DNA of 64,000 nucleotides, from positions 682,001-746,000 of the forward strand of contig NZ_FNTV01000001.1 of NCBI RefSeq assembly GCF_900105965.1. The letters are read 5' to 3'. The position numbers were made by a program, and so were the translations under genes. This document shows, one piece after another, positions 1-8,471 of the stretch. The notes under the pieces were generated by a model, which saw only the letters and a list, made by a program, of their open reading frames with translations, did not search any database and was not told where the DNA came from. The stretch is from Arthrobacter alpinus. GTDB taxonomy: Bacteria; Actinomycetota; Actinomycetes; Actinomycetales; Micrococcaceae. Within the stretch, counting starts at the first letter, position 1. Every line of letters begins with the position of its first letter.

Positions 1-927
1 GTCGCCAAACCACATGTGCGCCAGCTCGTGCAGGATGGTGATGGCACGGCGTTCCACCATGGCGTCGGTGACCTTGGAACGGAACACATAGCTTTCCAGG
101 AAGGTCACCGCGCCGGCGTTCTCCATGGCGCCAGCGTTGAACTCAGGCACAAACAACTGGTCGTACTTAGGGAACGGGTACGGGGTGCCGAACTGCTTCT
201 CAAAGAATTCAAAGCCCTGGCGGGTCAGCTCGAAGACGTTCTCGGCATCCATGAATTCCATGAGGGACTTGCGGGCAAAAACGCCCAGCGGGATGGTGCG
301 GCCATCGGAGCTGGTCAGCTCGGAGCGCACGCTCTCGTAGGGGCCGGCGATCAACGCGGTGATGTAGCTGGACATCTTCAGCGTGGGCTCAAAATGCCAC
401 GTCGACTTGCCCTCGCCCGCGGCAAGTGGTGCCGGGGTGGGGGAGTTGGAAATGACGTCCCAGTGTGCCGGGGCGGTCACGTGGAAGGTGAACGCGGCCT
501 TCTGGTCCGGCTGCTCAAACACGGCAAACATGCGACGACTGTCAGGAACCTCGAACTGGCTGTAGAGGTACACCTCGCCATCCACGGGGTCCACAAAGCG
601 GTGCAGGCCCTCACCGGTGTTCATGTACAGCGCGTCGGCCTTGACTGTGAGCACGTTTTCGGCGGCGAGCTGGGGCAAGAGGATGCGGACGCCGTCGGAC
701 ACCTCTGACGGGTCCAGCTCCACGCCGTTCAGTGTCACCTGATGGACCTTGTCCGTCACTGCATCAATGAACGACGACGAACCCTCCTTCGCGCTGAAGG
801 TCACCGTGGTGGTGGAGGCGAAGGTGGTGTCCGAGGTGGTCAGGTCGAGAACGACGTCATAGCTTGTGACAGTCAGGGTGGCCGAGCGCTCAATGGCTTC
901 GGCACGGGTCAGGTTCATACCAGGCAA
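1..927 (-). CDS. pepN: Aminopeptidase N, 5' part only (runs off the window)
   Basis: N-terminal 309 codons of an M1 zinc metallo-aminopeptidase that removes N-terminal residues from peptides in the cytosol. The last codons inside the window read HELAHMWFGD, which is the HExxH zinc motif; the second-shell Glu and the C-terminal half lie outside. An ATG lies at 918-916, but a TTG three codons upstream (927-925) has GGAAGG at 940-935 with a 7-nt gap, so I chose TTG; the protein would begin (M)PGMNLTRAEA. It diverges from the membrane-protein pair at 1132. In M. tuberculosis pepN also sits next to the Rv2466c/rpiB block, which supports the call. The family is certain; only the exact start is open. 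Confidence 0.93.
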   Translation of the reverse strand, partial: MPGMNLTRAEAIERSATLTVTSYDVVLDLTTSDTTFASTTTVTFSAKEGSSSFIDAVTDKVHQVTLNGVELDPSEVSDGVRILLPQLAAENVLTVKADALYMNTGEGLHRFVDPVDGEVYLYSQFEVPDSRRMFAVFEQPDQKAAFTFHVTAPAHWDVISNSPTPAPLAAGEGKSTWHFEPTLKMSSYITALIAGPYESVRSELTSSDGRTIPLGVFARKSLMEFMDAENVFELTRQGFEFFEKQFGTPYPFPKYDQLFVPEFNAGAMENAGAVTFLESYVFRSKVTDAMVERRAITILHELAHMWFGD

Positions 928-1131
928 GGTGATGCCTTCCGTTCGGGTTCGGATTGAACATTGCCGCAGGGCAGCAACAGCAGTGTGCCCGGCGGTGGGT
1001 GAATTGATTCCTTTAGGCTACTGCCAAGTAGTCCCGGGGTCATGCAGACAGGCTGAATTTGCGCCCCGCGTGGCGCTAGGGAAGGGTTGAGAGAAGAATT
1101 TAGGTTGGCTAGTTGGGGAAGTGGGCTTTTC

Positions 1132-2172
1132 ATGGGGCAACAGTTGCGCAGTGTTGCGCAGGAGAATACTTACAACCAGCGATGGCTGTTAGGGACGCTG
1201 CTTGGCTCGATCTTGATTACTGTGGTGGCAGCCGCCTGGATGGTCTTGATGGCGGATCGGCTGCCAGCTGGGCTGGCCACGCACTGGAACGGCAAGAATG
1301 AGGTGGACGGCTATTCATCGCTGTGGGGCATGGTTGGCATGACCATTGCCGTGGCAGCAGGGACAAGCTCCGTCATCTCAGTGCTGGCAATTGCCACCCG
1401 CAGTCAAAATCTGTTGCTTGCACGCATCGGCCTCGCTTTTGGAGTGGCCCTCGGTGTGGGCGTCACCGCAATGATGGTCGCCGTAGTTGCCGGACAGCTC
1501 GATCTCACAGACGCCTCAAGAGCACAACTATCCGGACCCGTCATGGCCGGAGGACTTGCCGCCGCCTTCGTATTTGGCACAGCTGTGCTGTGGCTGTACC
1601 GGCCCGGCGAAATCCAAAGAAGTCAAAACCCTGACATTGCTGCCGTGAATGCAACAGCCACGGCGGAAAATGGAGAGCTTGCCCGAGTGGCGCAGACCCG
1701 TGCCGCGCAGGGTGAAACGCTGCGGATCAAGGTTTCCACGGGGCGTTGGGCGTGGGTTCTGAGTCTTGGCCTTGGAATCGTGATGTCCGTCAGCATGTAC
1801 TTCATCATCCCCGCGCTGGCCCTGCTGGGCATTGTCGCGGCAGCCCTCGTCTGGGTATTTTGCCAAGGGACTGCAGTCATTGGACCGGATGGAGTGAAAG
1901 TCCTGGCCTCCGGGTTTTGGAAACTCATGCCCTTGAGCTGGCCGGAAATCAACAAGGCTACGGTGGAGGACGTCAAAGCCATGGACTATGGCGGATGGGG
2001 GTACCGCATGAATGGTGGAAGCGTGGGTTTCATCATGGCAAGTGGTCCCGCACTTGTGATGGACGTTGGCTTCCACCAAAAGTTCGTCATCTCCATGCCC
2101 AGTGCTACTTCGGCGGGTCAAGCGATGGCCTTGGTCAACGCTTATGTTCACAACGTGAAAGTGAAAAAATAA
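1132..2172 (+). CDS. Multi-pass membrane protein with DUF1648-like N-terminus
   Basis: A 346-residue protein with about six hydrophobic segments. After the first segment comes MADRLPAGLATHWNGKNEVD, resembling the DUF1648 pattern (L-P-x-x-x-x-x-H-W/F-N-x-x-G-x-x-D) found in SdpI-like and signal-related membrane proteins. The C-terminal 100 residues form a non-membrane domain containing DYGGWGYR. The ATG at 1132 follows GGGGAAG by about 10 nt; in-frame TTG codons at 1087 and 1105 are alternatives but are worse placed. The next gene starts 4 nt after the stop and has the same tail motif, so the two are probably a duplicated, co-expressed pair. No enzymatic residues are recognisable and the function is unknown. 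Confidence 0.8.
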   Translation: MGQQLRSVAQENTYNQRWLLGTLLGSILITVVAAAWMVLMADRLPAGLATHWNGKNEVDGYSSLWGMVGMTIAVAAGTSSVISVLAIATRSQNLLLARIGLAFGVALGVGVTAMMVAVVAGQLDLTDASRAQLSGPVMAGGLAAAFVFGTAVLWLYRPGEIQRSQNPDIAAVNATATAENGELARVAQTRAAQGETLRIKVSTGRWAWVLSLGLGIVMSVSMYFIIPALALLGIVAAALVWVFCQGTAVIGPDGVKVLASGFWKLMPLSWPEINKATVEDVKAMDYGGWGYRMNGGSVGFIMASGPALVMDVGFHQKFVISMPSATSAGQAMALVNAYVHNVKVKK

Positions 2173-2176
2173 ACCC

Positions 2177-3166
2177 ATGACACGCAACGGCAATCGCAAC
2201 ACCTTCAGCGGGCGGCGCCTCGACGCCCGCGCGTTGAGGTTTGCCATAATCTTCCCCGTGCTGCTCGCCGCGGCACTCATCATCGGAAGTGTGTTGATCA
2301 GTGCTCAGCTGCCACACGGAATGGTGTTCCCATGGGGCGGTGATTCCGTGGGAGTCACCACCTTCCTCACGGTGGGAGTTGCCGCCATCGTGTTGATAGG
2401 GGCTGGACTAGGGAGCCAAGGGGCACGAACAAGCCTGCCCCGCACGCTTCGGCGCGTTCTGTTGGGGCTGGCCATGGCCGCGCAATTATCCGCCTTCACA
2501 CTGTTTGTGGCAGCGCTTTTGGGTCAAGGTGCACACGGTGGATTGCCGCCCGAGCGCGTGGACGGATTTGTACTCCTCATGGGGTGCGGCCTTGCCGCGG
2601 CCATGGGCATTGTTCTGGCGATGACGTTCAAGCCGGATGAACAGTGGACCCCGGCCGACGATCTTGCCCTGGCCCACATGCTGGAGGCCCAAGAGGACCC
2701 CACCGAGGCCAACGACAAGCTGGCCTACTTCCTTCACCCGAGAAGTTCCGTCATCTTGATGATCTTGCTGGCAGGAATCCTGCCCGGTGCATTCCTGGCG
2801 CTCATCTCGCCGTGGATCCTGCTGGCGACTGTTCTCGCCGCGCTCCTTGCGATCGGACTCCTGTGCGCCACCGTGACGGTGGACCGCACACAACTGGAAG
2901 TGAAGCTGCTGGGTCTTGTTCCCGTCCTCGTTGTGCCGTGCCAAAACCTGACTGCGGCGGTGTCGCTGGACATCCTTGCGCGAGACTACGGCGGATGGGG
3001 CCCGCGCAAACACAGCGGCTCCGCCACTTTCCTGAGCTACTCCGGCGCCGCAGTGGTGCTCCGGCTCGACGACGGCGGCAAGGCCGCACTCAGCGCCCCC
3101 TCCCTTGACATCGCCGATGAGCTCTCCACCATCTTGAATCGTCGCGCCGGGAAAGCGCCGCGCTAA
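2177..3166 (+). CDS. Membrane protein, apparent paralogue of its upstream neighbour
   Basis: A 329-residue protein with hydrophobic segments near residues 20-43, 57-76, 88-112, 124-142 and 190-235, then a soluble C-terminal domain with DYGGWGPR, close to DYGGWGYR in the gene immediately upstream. The ATG is 4 nt after the upstream stop, so the genes are almost certainly co-transcribed. The N-terminal DUF1648 signature of the neighbour is not recognisable here, so the two have diverged at the front but kept the tail. The C-terminal fold may be PH-like, which I infer only from predicted strand pattern. Function is not known. Confidence 0.78.
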   Translation: MTRNGNRNTFSGRRLDARALRFAIIFPVLLAAALIIGSVLISAQLPHGMVFPWGGDSVGVTTFLTVGVAAIVLIGAGLGSQGARTSLPRTLRRVLLGLAMAAQLSAFTLFVAALLGQGAHGGLPPERVDGFVLLMGCGLAAAMGIVLAMTFKPDEQWTPADDLALAHMLEAQEDPTEANDKLAYFLHPRSSVILMILLAGILPGAFLALISPWILLATVLAALLAIGLLCATVTVDRTQLEVKLLGLVPVLVVPCQNLTAAVSLDILARDYGGWGPRKHSGSATFLSYSGAAVVLRLDDGGKAALSAPSLDIADELSTILNRRAGKAPR

Positions 3167-3243
3167 CCGTTGGCGGGCTTAATGTGGCGCAGGCTTCGGT
3201 AGGCTTGAGGCAGTAGTCACTACCTCGAGAACAAGGAATCATC

Positions 3244-3717
3244 ATGCGCGTTCACATCGCAACCGACCACGCCGGCATGGAGCTCAGCGCTCACCTCATC
3301 ACGGCGCTGGCCGCCAAGGGCTACGAGATGGTGGACCACGGACCCCAGGCCTACGACGCCGAAGATGACTACCCTTCCTTCTGCATCAACGCAGCGCTCG
3401 CAGTAGTTGCCGATCAGGCCGCCGGTGTTGACGCGCTGGGCATTGTGCTGGGTGGTTCGGGCAACGGCGAGCAGATTGCCGCCAACAAGGTCAAGGGTGT
3501 GCGCGCTGCGCTGGCGTGGAACCACTCCACAGCCACGCTGGCCCGCGAACACAACGACGCCAACGTGATCGCAGTGGGCGGGCGCCAGCACAGCGTGGAA
3601 GAAGCCACCAGCATCATCGAAGCGTTCCTGGCGGAGCCTTTCAGCAACGCCGAACGCCATGTGCGCCGCATTGGCAAGATCGCCACGTACGAGACCACGG
3701 GCGAGATCGTCGAGTAA
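3244..3717 (+). CDS. rpiB: Ribose-5-phosphate isomerase B
   Basis: 157 residues, the usual RpiB/LacAB length. It interconverts ribose 5-phosphate and ribulose 5-phosphate in the non-oxidative pentose phosphate pathway. Visible features are the N-terminal strand MRVHIATDHAG with Asp8/His9 and the phosphate loop GGSGNGEQIAANK (about residues 70-82). As in the M. tuberculosis enzyme, the position taken by a catalytic Cys in E. coli RpiB is not Cys; Glu76 in GNGE is the likely base. The start has AAGGAATCATC directly before ATG. The nei gene follows 53 nt downstream, the same neighbour as in mycobacteria. Confidence 0.95.
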   Translation: MRVHIATDHAGMELSAHLITALAAKGYEMVDHGPQAYDAEDDYPSFCINAALAVVADQAAGVDALGIVLGGSGNGEQIAANKVKGVRAALAWNHSTATLAREHNDANVIAVGGRQHSVEEATSIIEAFLAEPFSNAERHVRRIGKIATYETTGEIVE

Positions 3718-3770
3718 TTTCTCCTTGAACAATCAATACTTGTTGCTGCCGGGACCAGGCGGTGTGACCG

Positions 3771-4766
3771 ATGCCTGAGGGACATTCGGTTCACCGCTTG
3801 GCCCGGCAGTTTCGTGACGTCTTTAGTGGTGCCGCGCTGGCTGTTTCCAGCCCGCAGGGCAAGTTTGCCGCAGGTGCGCTTTTGCTGGATGGGCACGTGG
3901 TGGAACGCGCCGAGGCTCACGGCAAGCAGATGTTCCTGTACTTCTCACACGATCTGGTGATGCGCGTTCATCTGGGGCTCTATGGTGCCTGGGATTTTGG
4001 GGGCGACTCAACCTTTAGCGGGGCCTCCAGCATTGGCGCACCACGGCGGATCGGCGAGCGGGAAGTGGCTGCGGATCCTGGGTTGGTCCACGCGTCCGAG
4101 GGCACCGCGGCGAGCTTGCAAGCCGGGGGAGGGCGTGGGGACTACACCGGCCCGCCCGAGCCTAAGGGCGCCGTTCGCGTTCGCCTCGTCTCGGACCACG
4201 GATGGGCAGATTTGCGCGGGCCAACCGCGTGCGAGGTCATCACGCCCGCCGAGTCTGTTGCCCTGCGTCGCAAACTGGGGCCGGATCCACTGAACAATTT
4301 GCAGCACGATGCGCAGGAGTTTGTGAACCGCATTCGTAAAAGCTCCACCGCTATTGCCGTGCAACTTATGAAGCAAGAGGTGCTGGCAGGGGTTGGCAAT
4401 GTGTACCGGGCCGAGGTGCTGTTCCGGCTGGGTCTGGACCCAATGCTGCCGGGAAGGAGCCTGCAGCAAGAGGAAACCCTTGCCATGTGGGAGGACATTG
4501 CCCGGGTCATGGGCGACGGCGTCCGCGATGGGCGCATCATCACGACTGAACTCGTTGACAGGCCCTCCGGAGTTGGCCAGGAGGTGGGTCACGGGCTGCT
4601 CGCCAGTGACGGGCACCTGCGGCCCAATCACGATGTTCCCGTAGAAGATTCCCACTACGTGTACAAGCGTGATGGGCTGCCCTGCAGGCACTGCGGAACA
4701 GTTATCGCCATGAAGGAGCTTGGCGGCCGGAAACTTTATTGGTGCCCCTCCTGCCAGAGACATTAG
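3771..4766 (+). CDS. nei: Fpg/Nei family DNA glycosylase/AP lyase with an internal insertion
   Basis: 331 residues, longer than the usual 260-290. It begins MPEGHSVHR, giving the Pro2/Glu3 nucleophile pair needed for Schiff-base chemistry in base excision repair. The helix-2-turn-helix region is visible in QEVLAGVGNVYRAEVLF (about residues 202-218), and the C-terminus has a C-x2-C-x16-C-x2-C zinc finger with the intercalating Arg in GGRKLYW. Between the N-terminal beta sandwich and the conserved VRVRLVSDHGWADLR segment lies a roughly 50-residue Gly/Ser/Ala-rich insertion (about residues 84-135). The H-S-V-H start fits the actinobacterial Nei1 branch (Rv2464c, also beside rpiB). Substrate range (oxidised pyrimidines or other lesions) cannot be read from sequence. 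Confidence 0.9.
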   Translation: MPEGHSVHRLARQFRDVFSGAALAVSSPQGKFAAGALLLDGHVVERAEAHGKQMFLYFSHDLVMRVHLGLYGAWDFGGDSTFSGASSIGAPRRIGEREVAADPGLVHASEGTAASLQAGGGRGDYTGPPEPKGAVRVRLVSDHGWADLRGPTACEVITPAESVALRRKLGPDPLNNLQHDAQEFVNRIRKSSTAIAVQLMKQEVLAGVGNVYRAEVLFRLGLDPMLPGRSLQQEETLAMWEDIARVMGDGVRDGRIITTELVDRPSGVGQEVGHGLLASDGHLRPNHDVPVEDSHYVYKRDGLPCRHCGTVIAMKELGGRKLYWCPSCQRH

Positions 4767-4866
4767 CCGGTCTTGGCCTCGGTGGCGCTCGATTTGCAGG
4801 ATCGGCAAAGTGGTTGATATTGTTACGGAGTTGTTCCGGCGAAAGCCCACAATGATCCCCATATCT

Positions 4867-4940
4867 GGGGGCGTAGCTTAATGGTAAAGCCTCAGTTTTC
4901 CAAACTGATGACGCGGGTTCGATTCCCGTCGCCCCCTCCA
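4867..4940 (+). tRNA. tRNA-Gly (anticodon TCC)
   Basis: Full cloverleaf with acceptor stem GGGGGCG/CGCCCCC, discriminator T at 4937 and an encoded CCA at 4938-4940. The anticodon loop is TTTCCAA with anticodon TCC at 4899-4901, and the T loop is GGTTCGATTCC. It is followed closely by a strong terminator, so it is a single-gene transcript. Confidence 0.97.
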
Positions 4941-4948
4941 AATTAAGA

Positions 4949-4978
4949 AATCCCCGGTCTTCTGACTGGGGATTTTTT
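4949..4978 (+). terminator. Rho-independent terminator of tRNA-Gly
   Basis: Stem AATCCCCGGTC / GACTGGGGATT with a TTCT loop and a run of six T, starting 8 nt after the CCA end of the tRNA. Confidence 0.9.
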
Positions 4979-5141
4979 GTTTCCCCAGCCCTGGCCGCGG
5001 GTGAGCATGGAGCGCAAGGTTGGGCCGCCGTCGTACACGGAAATGGACAACGCTGGCGCCTGATGCTGCCGCCTGGCTCCGCCCCGGATGGGCCGATTGT
5101 GCATCTGGCAACTTTTGCCCGTAGACTGTCTCGGGCAACTA

Positions 5142-5214
5142 CGGGGCGTAGCGTAGTGGCTAGCGCGCCTGCTTTGGGAGCAGGAGACCGCAGGTTCGAG
5201 TCCTGTCGCCCCGA
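5142..5214 (+). tRNA. tRNA-Pro (anticodon TGG)
   Basis: Acceptor stem CGGGGCG/CGCCCCG with discriminator A at 5214; CCA is not encoded (CTT follows). The anticodon arm CCTGC-TTTGGGA-GCAGG gives TGG at 5175-5177. A 7-bp inverted repeat TTGCCCG...CGGGCAA (5115-5138) ends 3 nt before the tRNA and may belong to its promoter or processing region. The 160 bp between the tRNA-Gly terminator and this gene show nothing else. Confidence 0.96.
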
Positions 5215-5303
5215 CTTCAGCATTATCCGGTTCACGTTTGGTCAGTGACTGCCTATGTGCTGGGCCTATACATCCATCAACAGACCATCAGGAGTACCAC
5301 GCT

Positions 5304-6668
5304 GTGAAGAGCGCTGTCGAAAACCTCACACCCACTCGGGTAAAGCTCGATGTTGAGGTTTCCTTTGAGGAATTGAAGCCCAGCATCACTGAGGCCTACA
5401 AGACACTTGCCACACAGGTTCAGGTGCCTGGCTTCCGTAAGGGCAAGGTCCCCAACACACTGATCGATCAGCGTGTTGGCCGTGGCTACGTCCTGGAAAC
5501 GGCCATCAACTCCGGCCTCAACGGCTGGTACCAGGAAGCTGTTGTCGAGAACAAGCTCACCCCGTTGAGCCGCCCCGAGGTTGAAATCACCGAAGTTCCG
5601 GACCCGTCCGGCACCGACGGTGTGGTCAAGTTCCAGGTTGAGCTGGACATCCGCCCCGAGATCGAACTGCCGGACTACGCCGGTATTGAGGTTGAGGTTG
5701 CAGCTGTTGAGGCATCCGAGGAAGATACCGACAAGGCTCTTGACGAGCTGCGCGGCCGCTTCGGCACCTTGAAGGTTGAAGACCGCCCGGCAGCTGACGG
5801 TGACTTCCTCACCATCAACATTGATGCCAAGATCGACGACGTAGAGGTTGACTCAGCTGCTGACCTTTCTTACCAGGTCGGCGCAGGCAACATGCTTGAC
5901 GGTCTGGACGAGGCTGCAACCGGCCTGTCCGCCGGCGAAGAAGCAATCTTCAACACCAAGCTGGCCGGCGGCGAGCACGCAGGTGAAGAAGCTCAGGTCA
6001 CCGTCAAGGTCACCTCCGTGAAGGTTCGCGAACTGCCCGAGGCAAACGACGACTTCGCTCAGCTGGCTTCCGAGTTCGACACCATCGCCGAACTGAAGGA
6101 AGACCTGGCCAAGCAGGCTGCAGAGTCCAAGACTGTTGAGCAGGGTGTTGAAGCCCGCGACAAGGTACTGGAGAAGCTCGTTTCATTGGTAGAGGTTCCG
6201 GTTCCGGAATCCGTCATTGCCGAGCAGCTCGAGCAGCACTTCCGCCCCGAGAACTCCCACGGTGAAGATCACGACTCCGAAGAGCACCGCGCGGAAGTCA
6301 AGGAAAACACCGAGAAGGCTTTCCGCAACGAGATCATCCTCGACGCTATCGCCGAGAAGGAAGAAGTCAGCGTCAGCCAGGCTGAACTGATCGACTACAT
6401 CGTCTCCTCCGCCAGCCAGTACGGCATGGACCCGAACCAGTTCGCGCAGATGCTCGATTCCTCGGGCCAGGTCAACATGATCGTTGGCGAAGTTCGCCGT
6501 CGCAAGGCACTTGCCGCAGTCCTGGGCAAGGCCGTTGTGAAGGACTCCGAAGGTGCAGCAGTTGACCTGACTGACTTCGTCTCCGTTGCCTCCGAAGAAG
6601 AAATTGCTTCCGAGGACGAGGTTCTCGAGCCCACAGCAGTGACCGATCCGGGCGAAGTCCGCATCTAA
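5304..6668 (+). CDS. tig: Trigger factor, ribosome-associated chaperone and prolyl isomerase
   Basis: 454 residues. The N-terminal ribosome-docking signature [10 protein letters not shown] lies near residues 38-47, a FKBP-type PPIase domain follows (about 150-235), and the C-terminal arm is helical and rich in Glu, as usual. The tail after about residue 430 is acidic. I placed the start at GTG 5304 ([19 protein letters not shown]) because GGAG at 5291-5294 is 9 nt upstream and the protein then matches the family N-terminus; an in-frame codon at 5238 would add 22 unrelated residues. It binds nascent chains at the ribosome exit and precedes clpP1P2, as in mycobacteria. It ends at a strong terminator, so clpP1 has its own promoter. 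Confidence 0.97.
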   Translation: MKSAVENLTPTRVKLDVEVSFEELKPSITEAYKTLATQVQVPGFRKGKVPNTLIDQRVGRGYVLETAINSGLNGWYQEAVVENKLTPLSRPEVEITEVPDPSGTDGVVKFQVELDIRPEIELPDYAGIEVEVAAVEASEEDTDKALDELRGRFGTLKVEDRPAADGDFLTINIDAKIDDVEVDSAADLSYQVGAGNMLDGLDEAATGLSAGEEAIFNTKLAGGEHAGEEAQVTVKVTSVKVRELPEANDDFAQLASEFDTIAELKEDLAKQAAESKTVEQGVEARDKVLEKLVSLVEVPVPESVIAEQLEQHFRPENSHGEDHDSEEHRAEVKENTEKAFRNEIILDAIAEKEEVSVSQAELIDYIVSSASQYGMDPNQFAQMLDSSGQVNMIVGEVRRRKALAAVLGKAVVKDSEGAAVDLTDFVSVASEEEIASEDEVLEPTAVTDPGEVRI

Positions 6669-6698
6669 TTGCTTCCCTTTACAGGGTAAACAAGATTC

Positions 6699-6745
6699 AA
6701 AAGCCGTTGCCGGTTCCTTTTCGAAGGGCCCGGCAACGGCTTTTT
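6699..6745 (+). terminator. Rho-independent terminator after tig
   Basis: Perfect stem AAAAGCCGTTGCCGG / CCGGCAACGGCTTTTT with a 16-nt loop and a T run; it separates tig from the clpP1 promoter region. Confidence 0.92.
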
Positions 6746-6825
6746 GTTTGCCATTGATGGCGCCCTTCACGCTGCCACGCCAATGGCGTTTTATTCCCCA
6801 CCATGGCGGATCTTCGGGGATCGTG

Positions 6826-6839
6826 CGCCTACAGCGAAC
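6826..6839. promoter_or_regulatory. ClgR-type operator upstream of clpP1P2
   Basis: The minus strand reads GTTCGC-TGTAG-GCG, an exact match to the ClgR box GTTCGC-N5-GCG described for Streptomyces and used by ClgR to activate clpP1P2 and other Clp genes in actinobacteria. The site lies 117 nt before the clpP1 ATG, a suitable distance for an activator upstream of a promoter. That ClgR binds here is inferred. Confidence 0.7.
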
Positions 6840-6956
6840 AGTGTACTGATGGGCGCCAAAGCGTCTCCAAAAAGGGCTACTGTCCAAGTAGTGAACATTA
6901 GTGATGGTCACGTTGGGCATGCTCAGCGAGCCACACGAAGGAGAGGTAAACCCACC

Positions 6957-7577
6957 ATGGCACAGCACACCACCCCCACGATGGCTAGCGCGGACCCGTC
7001 CGGTTCGGACCAGTACATCTACAACCGCCTGCTCAAAGAACGCATCATTTGGTTGGGCTCAGAGGTTCGTGACGACAACGCCAACCTGATCTGCTCGCAG
7101 CTGCTGCTGCTCTCGGCTGAGGATCCTGAGAAGGACATCTACCTTTACATCAACTCACCCGGTGGATCCGTAACGGCCGGTATGGCCATCTACGACACCA
7201 TGGAGTTCATCCCCAACGACGTGGTAACCGTAGCCACCGGACTGGCAGCCTCCATGGGCCAGTTCCTGCTCTCCTCGGGCACCAAGGGCAAGCGCTACGC
7301 GACTCCCAACGCACGCATCCTCATGCACCAGCCTTCCGGCGGAATTGGTGGAACGGCGTCGGACATCAAGATCCAGGCCGAGCTGATCCTGCACATGAAG
7401 AAGGTCATGGCCGAGCTGACTGCAGAGCAGACCGGCCAGACGGTGGAAAAGATCCTCACCGACAATGACCGTGACAAGTGGTTCACCGCGGCTGAAGCCC
7501 TGGAATACGGATTCTTTGACAAGATCGCCCGTCACGCAGGATCCGTTGCCGGTGGCGGCGGAACAAACGCAAAGTAA
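6957..7577 (+). CDS. clpP1: ATP-dependent Clp protease proteolytic subunit 1
   Basis: 206-residue serine peptidase subunit that assembles with ClpP2 into the mixed ClpP1P2 core fed by ClpX or ClpC. The catalytic triad is Ser99 (GLAASMGQ), His124 (MHQPSGG) and Asp173 (DRDKWF). The ATG at 6957 follows GGAGAGG by about 10 nt; longer in-frame readings upstream cross the ClgR site and are rejected. The N-terminus [11 protein letters not shown] is poorly conserved and probably trimmed, as ClpP propeptides are. clpP2 follows after 32 nt in the same operon. Confidence 0.97.
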   Translation: MAQHTTPTMASADPSGSDQYIYNRLLKERIIWLGSEVRDDNANLICSQLLLLSAEDPEKDIYLYINSPGGSVTAGMAIYDTMEFIPNDVVTVATGLAASMGQFLLSSGTKGKRYATPNARILMHQPSGGIGGTASDIKIQAELILHMKKVMAELTAEQTGQTVEKILTDNDRDKWFTAAEALEYGFFDKIARHAGSVAGGGGTNAK

Positions 7578-7609
7578 AAGCCGAAGAAAAAGATTTCAGG
7601 AGCAAACCG

Positions 7610-8284
7610 ATGACTTACAACTTTGGCAGCACAGCATTTGGCCACACTGCCGGCAACCTTCCCTCCAGCCGTTACGTGCTCCCTCAGTTCGAGGAGCGCA
7701 CACCCTACGGCTTCAAGCGCCAGGACCCGTACACCAAGCTCTTCGAGGACCGCATCATCTTCCTCGGCGTGCAGGTTGACGATGCCTCGGCCGACGACGT
7801 CATGGCACAGTTGCTGGTCTTGGAAGCTGATGACACCGATCGTGACATCACCCTCTACATCAACTCTCCCGGTGGATCGTTTACGGCCATGACGGCCATT
7901 TACGACACCATGCAGTTCATCCGCCCGGAAATCCAGACAGTCTGCCTGGGCCAGGCTGCCTCGGCCGCAGCTGTGCTGCTCGCCGCCGGAGCCCCCGGGA
8001 AGCGTCTGGCCCTGCCGAACGCCCGCGTGCTGATCCACCAGCCGGCTCTTTCCGGTGGCCAGGGCGGTCAGGCTTCCGACTTGGAGATCCAGGCCAACGA
8101 GGTCATGCGCATGCGTGAATGGCTGGAGAACACCCTGGCCGATCACTCGGGCCGTACGCCCGAACAGGTCAGCAACGACATCGAGCGTGACAACATCCTC
8201 ACGGCAGCTCAGGCCAAGGAGTATGGCTTGATCGATGAGGTTCTGGCACCCCGCAAGATCAAGCCGGCAGCGATCACTCGCTAG
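7610..8284 (+). CDS. clpP2: ATP-dependent Clp protease proteolytic subunit 2
   Basis: 224-residue second ClpP subunit, with Ser118 (GQAASAAAV), His143 (IHQPALSGG) and Asp194 (ERDNI) as triad. The serine context is AAS-AAA instead of AAS-MG, the usual difference between actinobacterial ClpP2 and ClpP1. AGGAG at 7598-7602 lies 7 nt before the ATG. The N-terminal 35 residues (Gly/Tyr-rich, [10 protein letters not shown]) are the expected propeptide region. The transcript ends at a hairpin just downstream, so clpX is a separate unit. Confidence 0.97.
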   Translation: MTYNFGSTAFGHTAGNLPSSRYVLPQFEERTPYGFKRQDPYTKLFEDRIIFLGVQVDDASADDVMAQLLVLEADDTDRDITLYINSPGGSFTAMTAIYDTMQFIRPEIQTVCLGQAASAAAVLLAAGAPGKRLALPNARVLIHQPALSGGQGGQASDLEIQANEVMRMREWLENTLADHSGRTPEQVSNDIERDNILTAAQAKEYGLIDEVLAPRKIKPAAITR

Positions 8285-8295
8285 TTCGGCGTCAA

Positions 8296-8340
8296 TAAAT
8301 GCCGGAACAAGGGAGGAAAACCCCTTGTTCCGGCGTTTAT
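8296..8340 (+). terminator. Terminator between clpP2 and clpX
   Basis: Perfect 13-bp stem GCCGGAACAAGGG / CCCTTGTTCCGGC with an 8-nt loop. It can extend outward by ATAAA/TTTAT with one mismatch, giving about 18 bp, and is followed by GTTTATCTT. Confidence 0.88.
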
Positions 8341-8433
8341 CTTCCACTCAATGTCCATGCGGTGGCTTAGAGTGGAAACTAGTTTGTAGGACGTTCCTTG
8401 CAACAGCTCTGGGACGCATCAGGTTTAGGGTAA

Positions 8434-8447
8434 TTTCGCCACCGGCG
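8434..8447. promoter_or_regulatory. ClgR-like half-matched site before clpX
   Basis: TTTCGC-CACCG-GCG differs from the ClgR box GTTCGC-N5-GCG only at the first base. It sits 24 nt before the clpX ATG, a position more usual for a repressor or for a very short leader. It may be chance. Confidence 0.3.
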
Positions 8448-8471
8448 AGTTAGTCGCGGAAGGACACATCA

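Noticed and set aside
5238..5303. 22-residue N-terminal extension of trigger factor
   Set aside because: The ribosome binding site and family alignment both put the start at GTG 5304; the extension covers the leader.
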